From contig NZ_JAAGXA010000018.1 of NCBI RefSeq assembly GCF_010686755.1, forward strand, positions 1 through 63,067: a stretch of DNA of 63,067 bases, in the 5' to 3' direction. Source of the DNA: Nocardioides zeae (lineage in GTDB: Bacteria > Actinomycetota > Actinomycetes > Propionibacteriales > Nocardioidaceae). Position 1 is the first letter of the stretch, and the number at the start of each line of letters is the position of its first letter. Below the pieces are notes generated by a model. The model was not told where the DNA came from and did no database searches. It was given only the letters and a program-made list of their open reading frames with translations. The translations under genes and the position numbers were made by a program. Below, one piece after another: positions 8,132 to 16,374 of this stretch.

Positions 8132-9241
8132 GTGATGGTGGTCGACACGCCTCCGTCGAGCCTGGTTCCACCGCCGGCCCCGCGGAGGCGGACGGTGCGT
8201 GATCTGAAGCGCCAGCTCGCGGCGAACCGTGCGCTCGTGCTCCTCGTGGTCGCGACCGTGCTGGTGGGCGTCCTCGTCGCTGCCGCGCCCACGCAGGTCC
8301 CGCTCAACGTGCTGACGGTGCCGATGATCGTGTCGACGCTGGTGCTCCGGCCCCGACAGCTCGCGCGCTTCACCAGCTTCGCGCTGCTGGTCCTCTTCCT
8401 CGCGACCACGCAGCAGCCGGAGTTCACGCCGCGGCTGTGGGCCTCGGTCGCGACGTACACCGTGATCGGCCTCGTCGTGCTCGTCATCTCCCTGCGGCGC
8501 GTGCGTCTCGGGCTCGGTGGCGCGGAGGGGGAGGCGATGCTCCTCGACCTGCGGGAGCGGATCCAGGCCCAGGGCCGCTTGCCCCGGCTGCCCGACGGCT
8601 GGTCGGCGGACGCTGTCGTGCGGACGGCGGAGGGGACAGGGTTCAGTGGCGACTTCTTCTGCTTCGACCGCTCGGAGACCACGGGCACGCTGGAGGCCGT
8701 GCTCGTCGACGTGTCCGGCAAGGGGGTACGCGCCGGCACCCGCTCGCTGCAGCTCTCGAGCGCGTTCAACGGACTCGTCGGCGCGGTGAGCTCCGACCGC
8801 CTGGTCCCGGCGGCCAACCAGTTCCTCCTGCGCCAGCAGTGGACGGAGGGGTTCGCGACGGCCGTGCACGTCTCGGTCGACCTCACGACGGGCGCGGCGA
8901 CCGTGTACACCGCGGGGCACCCCCCGGCGCTCGTGGTGCGCAGCTGCGGCGAGGTGCAGCGCGTCGACCTCTCGGGCCCGCTGCTCGGCGTCGTGCCCGA
9001 CGCGGCGTACCCGCCGGTGACCTTCGAGCTGCAGCCGGGGGACGCGATCGTGGCCTACACCGACGGGGTGGTCGAGGACGCGGGCACGGACCTGGACGAC
9101 GGGATCGCCCGCCTGAGCGCGCTGCTGCTCGCGCACCGCGGCGACGGTGCGGAAGGCCTCGCGCAGCGGGTGCTCGACGACCTCGGACCGATCGCGGACG
9201 ACTGCGCCCTCTTCGTGCTGCGGCGCTCGACGGCACCCTGA
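8132..9241 (+). CDS. Membrane-anchored PP2C/SpoIIE-type serine phosphatase
   Basis: A 369-residue protein with an N-terminal membrane part of about four hydrophobic helices (roughly residues 35-125) and a C-terminal SpoIIE/RsbU-type PP2C domain (about 155-369). Metal-binding acidic residues are visible in FSGDFFCFD, VLVDVSGKG, AYTDGVVEDAG and the terminal DDCALFVL. Enzymes of this class dephosphorylate anti-sigma-factor antagonists in partner-switching cascades, but no anti-sigma or antagonist gene is adjacent. The sequence reads GTG ATG at 8132-8137 after AGGAGG at 8121-8126. The ATG at 8135 has the better spacing, so the true start may be one codon later. Confidence 0.88.
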   Translation: MMVVDTPPSSLVPPPAPRRRTVRDLKRQLAANRALVLLVVATVLVGVLVAAAPTQVPLNVLTVPMIVSTLVLRPRQLARFTSFALLVLFLATTQQPEFTPRLWASVATYTVIGLVVLVISLRRVRLGLGGAEGEAMLLDLRERIQAQGRLPRLPDGWSADAVVRTAEGTGFSGDFFCFDRSETTGTLEAVLVDVSGKGVRAGTRSLQLSSAFNGLVGAVSSDRLVPAANQFLLRQQWTEGFATAVHVSVDLTTGAATVYTAGHPPALVVRSCGEVQRVDLSGPLLGVVPDAAYPPVTFELQPGDAIVAYTDGVVEDAGTDLDDGIARLSALLLAHRGDGAEGLAQRVLDDLGPIADDCALFVLRRSTAP

Positions 9242-9336
9242 GCCCCGCCGGGGCTGGGTTGGGGGCCTCCGGGCGCCATGTGGCACGATGACGTTCGCGT
9301 GCGTGCGTCCGGGTTCCCGGGCGCGTCGGCACGCGC

Positions 9337-9410
9337 GCGGATGTAGCTCAATGGTAGAGCCTCAGTCTTCCAAACTGATTACGCGGGTTCGATTCCCGTC
9401 ATCCGCTCCA
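9337..9410 (+). tRNA. tRNA-Gly (anticodon UCC)
   Basis: The cloverleaf can be folded by eye. A perfect 7-bp acceptor stem GCGGATG/CATCCGC, D-loop with AATGGTA, anticodon stem TCAGT/ACTGA around loop CTTCCAA (anticodon TCC) and TTCGATT T-loop are all present. The 3' CCA is encoded at 9408-9410. Confidence 0.96.
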
Positions 9411-9479
9411 AGTGTGGTCGACGTGGACCCGTTCGTGCAGGTCAACGCCTGTGCGGCCGGCCTTCGCCGGCCCTCTTGG

Positions 9480-9552
9480 CGGGGCGTAGCGTAGTGGCTA
9501 GCGCGCCTGCTTTGGGAGCAGGAGATCGCAGGTTCGAGTCCTGTCGCCCCGA
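9480..9552 (+). tRNA. tRNA-Pro (anticodon UGG)
   Basis: Acceptor stem CGGGGCG/CGCCCCG, anticodon stem CCTGC/GCAGG around loop TTTGGGA (anticodon TGG), T-loop TTCGAGT and discriminator A at 9552. The sequence after it is CCG, so CCA is not fully encoded and must be added. Pairing of tRNA-Gly and tRNA-Pro genes just before tig is a familiar actinobacterial arrangement. Confidence 0.96.
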
Positions 9553-9600
9553 CCGCAACCGAGCTGCACCGCTGAAGTCCGACCACGAGGAGAACCACCT

Positions 9601-11028
9601 GTGAAGAGCGCCGTCGAGTCCTTGAGCCCCACCCGGGCCAAGCTCACCGTTGAGGTGCCCTTCGACGAGCTCAAGCCGAGCCTCGACAAGGCGTACAAGA
9701 CCATCGCCCAGCAGATCAACGTCCCCGGCTTCCGCCGCGGCAAGGTCCCGCCGGCCGTCATCGACCGCCAGGTCGGCCGCGGCGCGGTCCTGGACCAGGC
9801 GATCAACGAGGCGCTGCCGAAGGTGTACGTCGAGGCCCTGCGCGAGAACTCGCTCGAGCCCCTGGCCCAGCCCGAGATCGAGGTGACGCGGCTCGAGGAC
9901 AAGGAGCTGCTCGAGTTCACCGCCGAGGTCGACATCAAGCCGGAGATCGAGCTGCCGGACTACGACGGCCTCGAGGCGAAGGTCGAGGACCTGACGGTCA
10001 CCGACGAGGACGTCGAGGAGCAGCTCGGCAACCTCCGCGAGCGCTTCGGCACCCTCGCGGACGTCGAGCGCCCCGCCGCCGACGGCGACTTCGTCTCCAT
10101 CGACCTCGTGGCCACCAAGGACGGCGAGGTCGTCCCGGGTGCCGAGGTCGCGGGCATGTCCTACCAGGTCGGCCGCGGCGGGATGCTCGACGGCCTCGAC
10201 GAGGCCCTCACCGGCCTGTCCGCCGGCGAGTCGGCCGAGTTCACCTCGCAGCTGGTCGGCGGCGACCTCGTCGGCGAGGACGTCGCCGTCAAGGTGACCG
10301 TCAACGGCGTGCAGGAGCAGGAGCTCCCCGAGCTCGACGACGACTTCGCGCAGACCGCGTCGGAGTTCGACACCGTCGAGGAGCTGCGCGAGGACGTGCG
10401 CACGCGCCTCACCCGCGGCAAGCGCCTGGAGCAGGCGACCGAGGCCCGCGACGCGGTGCTCGAGGCGCTGCTCGAGAAGGTCTCCGTGCCGCTGCCCGAG
10501 ACGATGGTCACCGACGAGCTCAACGCCCGTCGCGAGGGCGTCGAGCAGCAGCTCGCGATGGCCGGCATCACGATGGAGAAGTACCTCGAGGACGAGGGCC
10601 AGACCATCGAGGAGTTCGAGGCGGACCTCGAGCGTCGGGTGCGTGACGCCGTCGCCGCGCAGTTCCTCCTCGACGAGATCGCCAAGCGCGAGGAGCTGGG
10701 CGTCGAGCAGAACGACCTGAGCCAGCACATCGTGCGTCGCGCCCAGCAGTCCGGTCAGGACCCGCAGGAGTTCGCGAACCACATGTTCGAGCACAACCAC
10801 ATCCCCGAGCTCGTGCAGGAGATCCTGCGCGGCAAGGCGCTGGCGACGCTCGTCGAGTCGGCCGTCGTGACCGACGCGTCCGGCAACCACGTCGAGCTGA
10901 AGAACCTGCGTCCCGACGGCTCCATCGGCGAGCCCGAGGCGGAGGCCGAGGCGGCGGAGGCGGAGCCCGAGTCGGCCGAGGCGGAGCCCGAGGCTGCGGA
11001 GGCCGAGCAGGCCGACGCGGACAAGTGA
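9601..11028 (+). CDS. tig: Trigger factor (ribosome-associated chaperone and peptidyl-prolyl isomerase)
   Basis: A 475-residue chaperone that binds the ribosomal exit tunnel and shields nascent chains. The ribosome-docking signature GFRRGKVPP is visible near residues 43-51 (family GFRxGKxP). A FKBP-like PPIase domain follows at about residues 160-240, and a long helical C-terminal substrate-binding part to about 430. The last 40 residues are an acidic Glu/Ala-rich tail, as in other actinobacterial trigger factors. The GTG start is set by GAGGAG about 10 nt upstream. In mycobacteria clpP1 follows directly; here a kinase gene does. Confidence 0.97.
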   Translation: MKSAVESLSPTRAKLTVEVPFDELKPSLDKAYKTIAQQINVPGFRRGKVPPAVIDRQVGRGAVLDQAINEALPKVYVEALRENSLEPLAQPEIEVTRLEDKELLEFTAEVDIKPEIELPDYDGLEAKVEDLTVTDEDVEEQLGNLRERFGTLADVERPAADGDFVSIDLVATKDGEVVPGAEVAGMSYQVGRGGMLDGLDEALTGLSAGESAEFTSQLVGGDLVGEDVAVKVTVNGVQEQELPELDDDFAQTASEFDTVEELREDVRTRLTRGKRLEQATEARDAVLEALLEKVSVPLPETMVTDELNARREGVEQQLAMAGITMEKYLEDEGQTIEEFEADLERRVRDAVAAQFLLDEIAKREELGVEQNDLSQHIVRRAQQSGQDPQEFANHMFEHNHIPELVQEILRGKALATLVESAVVTDASGNHVELKNLRPDGSIGEPEAEAEAAEAEPESAEAEPEAAEAEQADADK

Positions 11029-11070
11029 GCCGACACTCCGAGATGAGCTGATGTCCGGCGGGGGACACGG

Positions 11071-12969
11071 ATGACGCGCGAGCGGGCGGGCGACAGCACC
11101 GATGGTGCCTGGCGTCCGCCCGCTGCTGCGTCCGAGCGGGCCGAGGCCCGTCGTGAGCCCGAGGACGTCCCGGGGTACGTCGAGCTGACCGAGGTCGGCC
11201 GGGGCGGCGACTCCGTGGTCTACCGGGCGCGGCAGGTCAGCCCGCACCGGGTCGTCGCGATCAAGGTGCTCGGCACCGACGACGACGGTCGGGTCGCCCG
11301 CTTCCGGCGCGAGGTCGACATCACGATCGAGCTGGGACGCCAGCACCCCAACATCGTCAACCTCCTCGACGTCGGCACCACGGGGGCCGGACGCCCCTAC
11401 CTGGTGATGGACTTCGTCGAGGCCGGCACCGTCCACGACCGGCTGCGTCAGCAGGGTCCGCTGCCGGTGCACGAGATCCTCGAGATCGGCTACGTCCTCG
11501 CCGACGCGCTCGCCTTCGCCCACGAGCGCGGCGTGCTGCACCGCGACGTGAAGCCGCAGAACGTGCTGGTGCTGCCGACCACGTGGGTGCTCGCCGACTT
11601 CGGCATCGCCCGCCTCGCCGGCTCGGAGCACACCGCGTCGGTCGAGACCTTCACCTACCGCCACGCCGCACCGCAGGTGCTCGACGGCGAGAAGCCGTCC
11701 CGCGCCGACGACCTCTGGTCGCTCGGCTCCACCCTCTTCACCCTCCTCGACGGCCGCCCGCCGTTCGCCAGCGACGACCCCGACGAGGACTCGGCGCTCG
11801 CCTACATCCGCCGGGCCCGCACGGAGCCCCACCGCCACCTCTCCGCCGAGGGCGCCGAGCGCGTCGCCGAGGTCATCGACCGCTGCCTGCAGAAGGACCC
11901 CGCGCAGCGGTGGCCCGACGCGGCCTCCCTGCGGGACGCGTTCGCGGCCCTCCGCACGAGCGCGTGGCTCCCCGACGGCGCCCCGGCCCGCCCCACCCCG
12001 TCCCCGGCCCCCGTCCCGCCGGCGCCCGCCGGGCAACCCACGGCGCCCCGCCCGGCGTCGCCGGCTCCCGCGGAGGCCGCTCCGAGCCCGAGTCCCAGCC
12101 CGGCCCCCAGCCCGGCCCCCAGCCCGGCCCCCAGCCCGGCCCCCAGCCCGGCTCCGAGCCCCGCCGCGGCGGCCCCCGCCCCGGCGGCCGCGTCGCAGCC
12201 GTCCCCCGCCATCGCGCCGGTCCCGGTGGAGGAGCCGGCCCCGGCACCCGCGCAGGACGACGCCTGGGCGCCGGGGGCCGATCCCGAGCCGCTCGCCCTG
12301 TCCGTCCTCGCGCACTCGCCCGTCCAGCACGAGCCGGACGCGGCCCCGACGGGCACGGGCGGTCTCGTGGCGGGACGCCCCACGGGTGGCGCCGAGGCGG
12401 CGGGCCCGCCGCGCGATCCCGCCCCGCCGAGCGCCCCGCCGGCAGCCGAGCCCGCCCCCGACCCGGCACGGAAGCGTCGGCGCAACCTGCTCGTCCTGCT
12501 GGCCGTGGTCGCGCTCCTCGCGGGGATGGGACTGACGATCGTCGGCGCCGCGCTGCGGGGCGGTGACGACCCCCGGGAGCCGTCGACGACGGACACGACG
12601 GACACGGCGGGCGGCGGCGTGCCGACCGAGACCGGCTCGCCCCCACCACCGCCGGACCTCGAGCCGCGTCCCGACCCCGACCTCGCCGTGCTCTTCACCG
12701 ACATCGACGCGGTCGGTCTCGACATCGAGATGGCCTGGACCGACCCCAGCGAGGGCGAGGCGGAGTTCTACGTCGCGCAGACGTCGGGACCCGAGGGCAC
12801 CGTCGTGGACTACAAGGCGATGCTCCCGCCGGGCACGCGCCAGTACGTGCTCCCCGGCGCCCTCGCCGCCGGCGGCCGCCAGTGCTATGCGATCCTGCTG
12901 CGCATGCCGACCGGCGAGTTCGGCGTCTCCGACGTCCGCTGCATCACCGCGCCCGACGCCGAGGGCTGA
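11071..12969 (+). CDS. Transmembrane Ser/Thr protein kinase with FN3-like ectodomain
   Basis: A 632-residue Hanks-type kinase. The kinase domain (about residues 32-295) has the glycine loop VGRGGDSVVY, Lys65 in VAIKVL, HRDVKPQN with Asp159, and DFG at 176-178, so it looks active. A Pro/Ala/Ser linker (about 300-470) contains the 12-bp DNA repeat listed separately. One transmembrane helix (about 472-493) precedes a 120-residue outer domain. That domain has no PASTA repeats; its beta pattern suggests an FN3-like fold with two Cys, which is an inference. It converges on the tgpA-like gene, the tail of an operon that encodes two FHA-containing proteins, natural readers of phosphothreonine made by such kinases. 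Confidence 0.92.
   Translation: MTRERAGDSTDGAWRPPAAASERAEARREPEDVPGYVELTEVGRGGDSVVYRARQVSPHRVVAIKVLGTDDDGRVARFRREVDITIELGRQHPNIVNLLDVGTTGAGRPYLVMDFVEAGTVHDRLRQQGPLPVHEILEIGYVLADALAFAHERGVLHRDVKPQNVLVLPTTWVLADFGIARLAGSEHTASVETFTYRHAAPQVLDGEKPSRADDLWSLGSTLFTLLDGRPPFASDDPDEDSALAYIRRARTEPHRHLSAEGAERVAEVIDRCLQKDPAQRWPDAASLRDAFAALRTSAWLPDGAPARPTPSPAPVPPAPAGQPTAPRPASPAPAEAAPSPSPSPAPSPAPSPAPSPAPSPAPSPAAAAPAPAAASQPSPAIAPVPVEEPAPAPAQDDAWAPGADPEPLALSVLAHSPVQHEPDAAPTGTGGLVAGRPTGGAEAAGPPRDPAPPSAPPAAEPAPDPARKRRRNLLVLLAVVALLAGMGLTIVGAALRGGDDPREPSTTDTTDTAGGGVPTETGSPPPPPDLEPRPDPDLAVLFTDIDAVGLDIEMAWTDPSEGEAEFYVAQTSGPEGTVVDYKAMLPPGTRQYVLPGALAAGGRQCYAILLRMPTGEFGVSDVRCITAPDAEG
12098..12157 (+). repeat. 12-bp tandem repeat in kinase linker
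   Basis: About five copies of a 12-bp unit (CCCAGCCCGGCC) encode Ser-Pro-Ala-Pro tetrapeptides in the linker between the kinase domain and the membrane helix. Being in frame, copy-number changes would only alter linker length. Confidence 0.8.
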
Positions 12970-12985
12970 CCGCCCGCCGACCGGC

Positions 12986-13004
12986 TCCGGCGCTCAGCGC
13001 CGGA
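12986..13004. terminator. small hairpin between convergent genes
   Basis: TCCGGCGC and GCGCCGGA form a perfect 8-bp stem around TCA. The loop is the stop codon of the leftward transglutaminase-like gene. It could terminate either transcript. Confidence 0.45.
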
Positions 13005-15165
13005 AGACCCGAGGGTCGAGCGCCCAGGCCGGTCGTCGCCACCACGGCAGCGAGCGGCGCAGACCGCGGCGTACGGCGCGGAGCGCGGCCCGTTCGGTCC
13101 CGTCGAGCCCGCCGGTCGCGGCCTCCCCGGGCGGGGCGAAGGCGGAGCGGTCCGCAGCGCGGGCCAGGGTGGTGGCCTCGGGGACGCCGTAGGCCATGGC
13201 GACCCGGTCGCCGACGCTCGGGGCGGGCTCGGAGGCGCGGGCGGGGGCACCGGCGAGCACGAGCCCGTCGAGCACCTCGGCCCAGGCGCCGCGGGCGCCG
13301 CGACGGCGGTGGGCCCACGACCGGACGGCCCGGGCCAGGAGCAGGGCGAGCGGCAGAGCGACGAGCAGCACGCCGCCCGCGGCGTACCAGACGCCGACGG
13401 GGAGGCCGGAGCCCCCGCTGGAGCCGGGGCGCTCGTCGTCGAGGGGTCGGGCCTCGGGGTCGGTCGGCGGGGACGCGGGCTCCTCGCTCGGCTGCGCCTC
13501 CTCGGGCGGGGCGGTGGGCCGCTCGCCGACGAGGCTCGGGTCGGGCGTCGGGTCGAACGGCACCCAGCCGAGGTCGGTGAAGTAGACCTCCGGCCACGCG
13601 ATGGCGTGCTCCCCCCGGACGACGCGGGTGCCGTCGCCCTGCTCGTCGCCGGGGCGGAACCCGACGACGACGCGGGTGGGCAGGCCGGTGTGCCGGGCCA
13701 GCAGGGCGAAGGCGGTCGCGAACTGCTCGGACGTCCCCTCCTGGGCCCCGGCGGTGCCGGGGGTGCCGAGCAGGAAGTCCTGGATCCGCCACAGGGCCGA
13801 GCCGGAGATGGCGCGCTCGCTGAGCGTGCGCCGACCACGCACGGCGTTCTCGATGGCGAGCGCCCGCTGGTAGGGCTTCGTGGTCCCCTGCGCGACCTCC
13901 TGGGCGTAGACCCAGAGCTCGTAGGGCAGGTCGGGCGTCTGGAGGTAGCGCTCGAGCGGCAGGTCAGCGGCGGCGGAGGAGTCGGGGTCGGGGACGGCCG
14001 CCTCGGGCAGCGCCCCCGGGTCGGGGGCGTCGACCTGCGCGGTGACCTCGTACTCGACCCCGTCGGTCCCCTCGGGACGCAGGAGGGTGCCGGTGCGCGG
14101 GTCGACGAGCGCGTCGGTGCCGGAGACGCCGGTGGGGTCGCCGGGGGAGGGGAGCCAGCTGCCGCCGAGGTCGCTGACCCGGACGGCGGTCGTGAACCGC
14201 GCCCGCTGGTCGCCGAGCGGCATGACGTCGGTCGCCTCGATGCCCAGCGGGCCGTACTCCGTCGCGGCCCGCCACTGGGCCCCGTCGTAGTCGTCGAGCA
14301 CGACGAGGCGCAGCGGCGCCACGTCGCCGGAGGTGGTGAAGAGCTCCACGTCGGGGTTCGCGGACCACGCGGCGAGCTGGGGCAACGGGCTCGACGCCTG
14401 CGTCTGCAGCATCGGCGGGTCGACGACCGAGCGGGGGTCGAACGGCTCCTGCGCCGGCACGAGGCTCGCGGAGGCGACGACGCCGATGGCGACCACGAGC
14501 AGCGGTCCGGCGATGAGGGCCCGCCGCTTCCGGGGCTCGCCGGTCTCGTCGAGCAGCACCCAGCCGAGCACCGCCAGCACGAGGAGGAGCGCGGCGAGCA
14601 GGCCGATGCGGTCGCCCTCGCCGCGGGTGAGCAGCGCGCCCGCCGCGTAGAGCACGACCGCGCCGACCACCGGTGCCACGCGGGTCGGGCGGTGGCTGCG
14701 CAGCGCGACGAGCAGGCCGACGATGCCGCTGAGCAGCACCGGCACGACGAGCAGGTCGGGTCGGAAGGCCAGGGGCTGCGGCTCGGTGAGGAGCCGGGGG
14801 ACGGCGTCGCCGACGGTGCCGACCAGCGTGGTGCCCGCACCCGAGGAGAGCACGTAGCCCACCAGCACGAGCAGGCCCGACAGCACCGAGGCGGCGAGCC
14901 ACCGGGGTACGCCCAACCGCAGCACGAGGCTGAGGAGCACGAAGGGGAGGACGACGGCGCCCACGACGACGAGCGGCATGCGCCACCCGCCCCACGCGGT
15001 CGCCAGCGACAGGGCGCCGGCGGCCGGGAGGCTGGCGGCCCACACCAGGGCCGCGGCAGCGGTACGGCGCGGCACCGCCGGCAGCGGCTCCCCGGGCAGC
15101 GTCGGGCCGGCTGCGGGGCCGGTCCCGCTCGTCGAGCGGGGCGGGGGCGCGGTCGTCGTGGTCAC
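12994..15165 (-). CDS. TgpA-like membrane protein with transglutaminase-like domain (DUF3488 type)
   Basis: A 723-residue protein from the GTG at 15165, chosen because it gives a GTGA overlap with the upstream DUF58 stop; a start 21 nt further up is possible. The N-terminal third has about six hydrophobic helices. An extracytoplasmic transglutaminase-like core follows, then a single helix near residue 600 and a cytosolic tail. The core has Ser479 in GTSEQFA where papain-like transglutaminases carry Cys, with His520 in GEHAIAWPE and Asp538 in FDPTP retained. The enzyme is therefore either inactive, serine-dependent or a binding module. TgpA-DUF58-MoxR trios are a common bacterial unit of unclear role at the cell envelope. 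It is the last gene of the leftward operon. Confidence 0.9.
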   Translation of the reverse strand: MTTTTAPPPRSTSGTGPAAGPTLPGEPLPAVPRRTAAAALVWAASLPAAGALSLATAWGGWRMPLVVVGAVVLPFVLLSLVLRLGVPRWLAASVLSGLLVLVGYVLSSGAGTTLVGTVGDAVPRLLTEPQPLAFRPDLLVVPVLLSGIVGLLVALRSHRPTRVAPVVGAVVLYAAGALLTRGEGDRIGLLAALLLVLAVLGWVLLDETGEPRKRRALIAGPLLVVAIGVVASASLVPAQEPFDPRSVVDPPMLQTQASSPLPQLAAWSANPDVELFTTSGDVAPLRLVVLDDYDGAQWRAATEYGPLGIEATDVMPLGDQRARFTTAVRVSDLGGSWLPSPGDPTGVSGTDALVDPRTGTLLRPEGTDGVEYEVTAQVDAPDPGALPEAAVPDPDSSAAADLPLERYLQTPDLPYELWVYAQEVAQGTTKPYQRALAIENAVRGRRTLSERAISGSALWRIQDFLLGTPGTAGAQEGTSEQFATAFALLARHTGLPTRVVVGFRPGDEQGDGTRVVRGEHAIAWPEVYFTDLGWVPFDPTPDPSLVGERPTAPPEEAQPSEEPASPPTDPEARPLDDERPGSSGGSGLPVGVWYAAGGVLLVALPLALLLARAVRSWAHRRRGARGAWAEVLDGLVLAGAPARASEPAPSVGDRVAMAYGVPEATTLARAADRSAFAPPGEAATGGLDGTERAALRAVRRGLRRSLPWWRRPAWALDPRVFRR

Positions 15166-16370
15166 CCGGCCACCGCCTGGTCCCACTGCGCGGCCAGGCC
15201 GAGCGACGAGCCGCCGCGCAGCACCAGCAGGTCACCGTGCTGGCCCGACGCGACGAGCGGTCGCGGGTCGAGCGACAGCACGACCCGGCGCGCGGCACCG
15301 CCGAGCAGGGGCGCCAGCTCCCGTTCCTCGGTGCCGGCGCCGGACACGGCGACGACCACGTCGGCGTCGCCGAGACCGTGGCCGCCACGAGATCCGCCGA
15401 GCTCGCCGACGGTCCCGATCTCCGCGAGGAGGAGCTCGATCTCGTCCCCGCCCGGGTGGGGCAGCCCGGACGGCGACGCCGGTACGTCGACGGCGTGGCG
15501 CCCGCTGACCACGCGGAAGCGCAGCGGGTGACCGCCCGCGACCGCCACGCGGCAGAGCGCGGCCGCGAGCTCCACGGCGTCCTCGAACGGCTCGTCGGTG
15601 CCGCGCTGGACGTAGCTGGAGGCGCGGTCGTCGAGCAGCACCCCGACGTGCGGCTCGGCCGGGTCGGCGTCCTCGCGCACCATGAGCGTGCCCGAGCGGG
15701 CGCTCGTCGCCCAGTGCAGGCGACGCAGGTCGTCGCCCGGCGTGTACTCGTGGAGGCCGACGAGGTCGGTGCCTCCGACGTCGACGGAGTCGGTCGACCC
15801 GGCGACGGCCCGGCGCACCCCGCGCGCCATGTCGTGGAGCGGGATCCGCCGCGGCAGCACCCGGACGGTCTCCACGCCGCCGTGCTCCACGGCGTGGGTG
15901 GCCAGGCCGAGCAGGCCGTGCCGACGGAGCACGAGGGGACCGACGGGGACGAGGCCGCGGCGTACGGTCGGGATGTCGTGCACGAGCTCGACCTCCTCGG
16001 CCTGGGGCACGTCGGGCAGCCGCACCGGGTGGAGGGTGCCGTCGACGAGGTCGGCCGCCTCGAGGCGGGCCAGCCCGCGGCGACGGTGGCCGGCGAAGCG
16101 CAGCGTCGCCCGACACCGGTCGTGGCGTACCACGACGGCCGGCTCGACCCGCCGCTGCAGGGCGACGCGGGCCGGCTGCAGCACCGCCACGAGCTCGACG
16201 ACGACGAGCGCGAGCAGGCACGCGCCGAGGCCGGCCGCGACCGGGTAGCGGGCGATGAGGCCGAGCAGGAGGAGGGCGAGCCCGAGCGCGGCGACGCCGC
16301 GACCGCGGGGGGTGGCGGCCCGCCAGACGACGAGGGCCCGAGAGGGCGCGTGAGCCCCAGTGGTGGCCAT
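15162..16370 (-). CDS. DUF58 domain protein
   Basis: A 402-residue protein with two N-terminal hydrophobic segments (about residues 17-60) and a C-terminal DUF58 domain, which is related to von Willebrand A domains. The DUF58 signature is visible as VGGTDLVGLHEYTPGDDLR and RRLHWATSARSG near residues 205-235. DUF58 proteins are regularly paired with MoxR ATPases and are thought to be their clients or partners. The stop overlaps the next start (GTGA) and the moxR stop lies 5 nt before this start, so the three genes are translated as one unit. Confidence 0.9.
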   Translation of the reverse strand: MATTGAHAPSRALVVWRAATPRGRGVAALGLALLLLGLIARYPVAAGLGACLLALVVVELVAVLQPARVALQRRVEPAVVVRHDRCRATLRFAGHRRRGLARLEAADLVDGTLHPVRLPDVPQAEEVELVHDIPTVRRGLVPVGPLVLRRHGLLGLATHAVEHGGVETVRVLPRRIPLHDMARGVRRAVAGSTDSVDVGGTDLVGLHEYTPGDDLRRLHWATSARSGTLMVREDADPAEPHVGVLLDDRASSYVQRGTDEPFEDAVELAAALCRVAVAGGHPLRFRVVSGRHAVDVPASPSGLPHPGGDEIELLLAEIGTVGELGGSRGGHGLGDADVVVAVSGAGTEERELAPLLGGAARRVVLSLDPRPLVASGQHGDLLVLRGGSSLGLAAQWDQAVAG

Positions 16371-16374
16371 CGGC

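Noticed and set aside
5756..9286. A very long open frame on the minus strand opposite the esterase, rpiB, nei and phosphatase genes
   Set aside because: It is antisense to four recognised genes, its product is Arg/Val/Asp-rich without domains, and such frames arise from third-position GC bias.
12098..12157. Short regular repeats considered as a CRISPR-like array
   Set aside because: Units are 12 bp with no spacers and are in frame within the kinase linker.
9442..12330. Long minus-strand frame across tRNA-Pro, tig and the kinase gene
   Set aside because: It would overlap a tRNA and two well-supported genes.
12994..15165. Transglutaminase-like gene as a pseudogene because of the Cys to Ser change
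   Set aside because: The frame is intact, other triad residues are kept and it is coupled to its neighbours, so it is reported as a variant.
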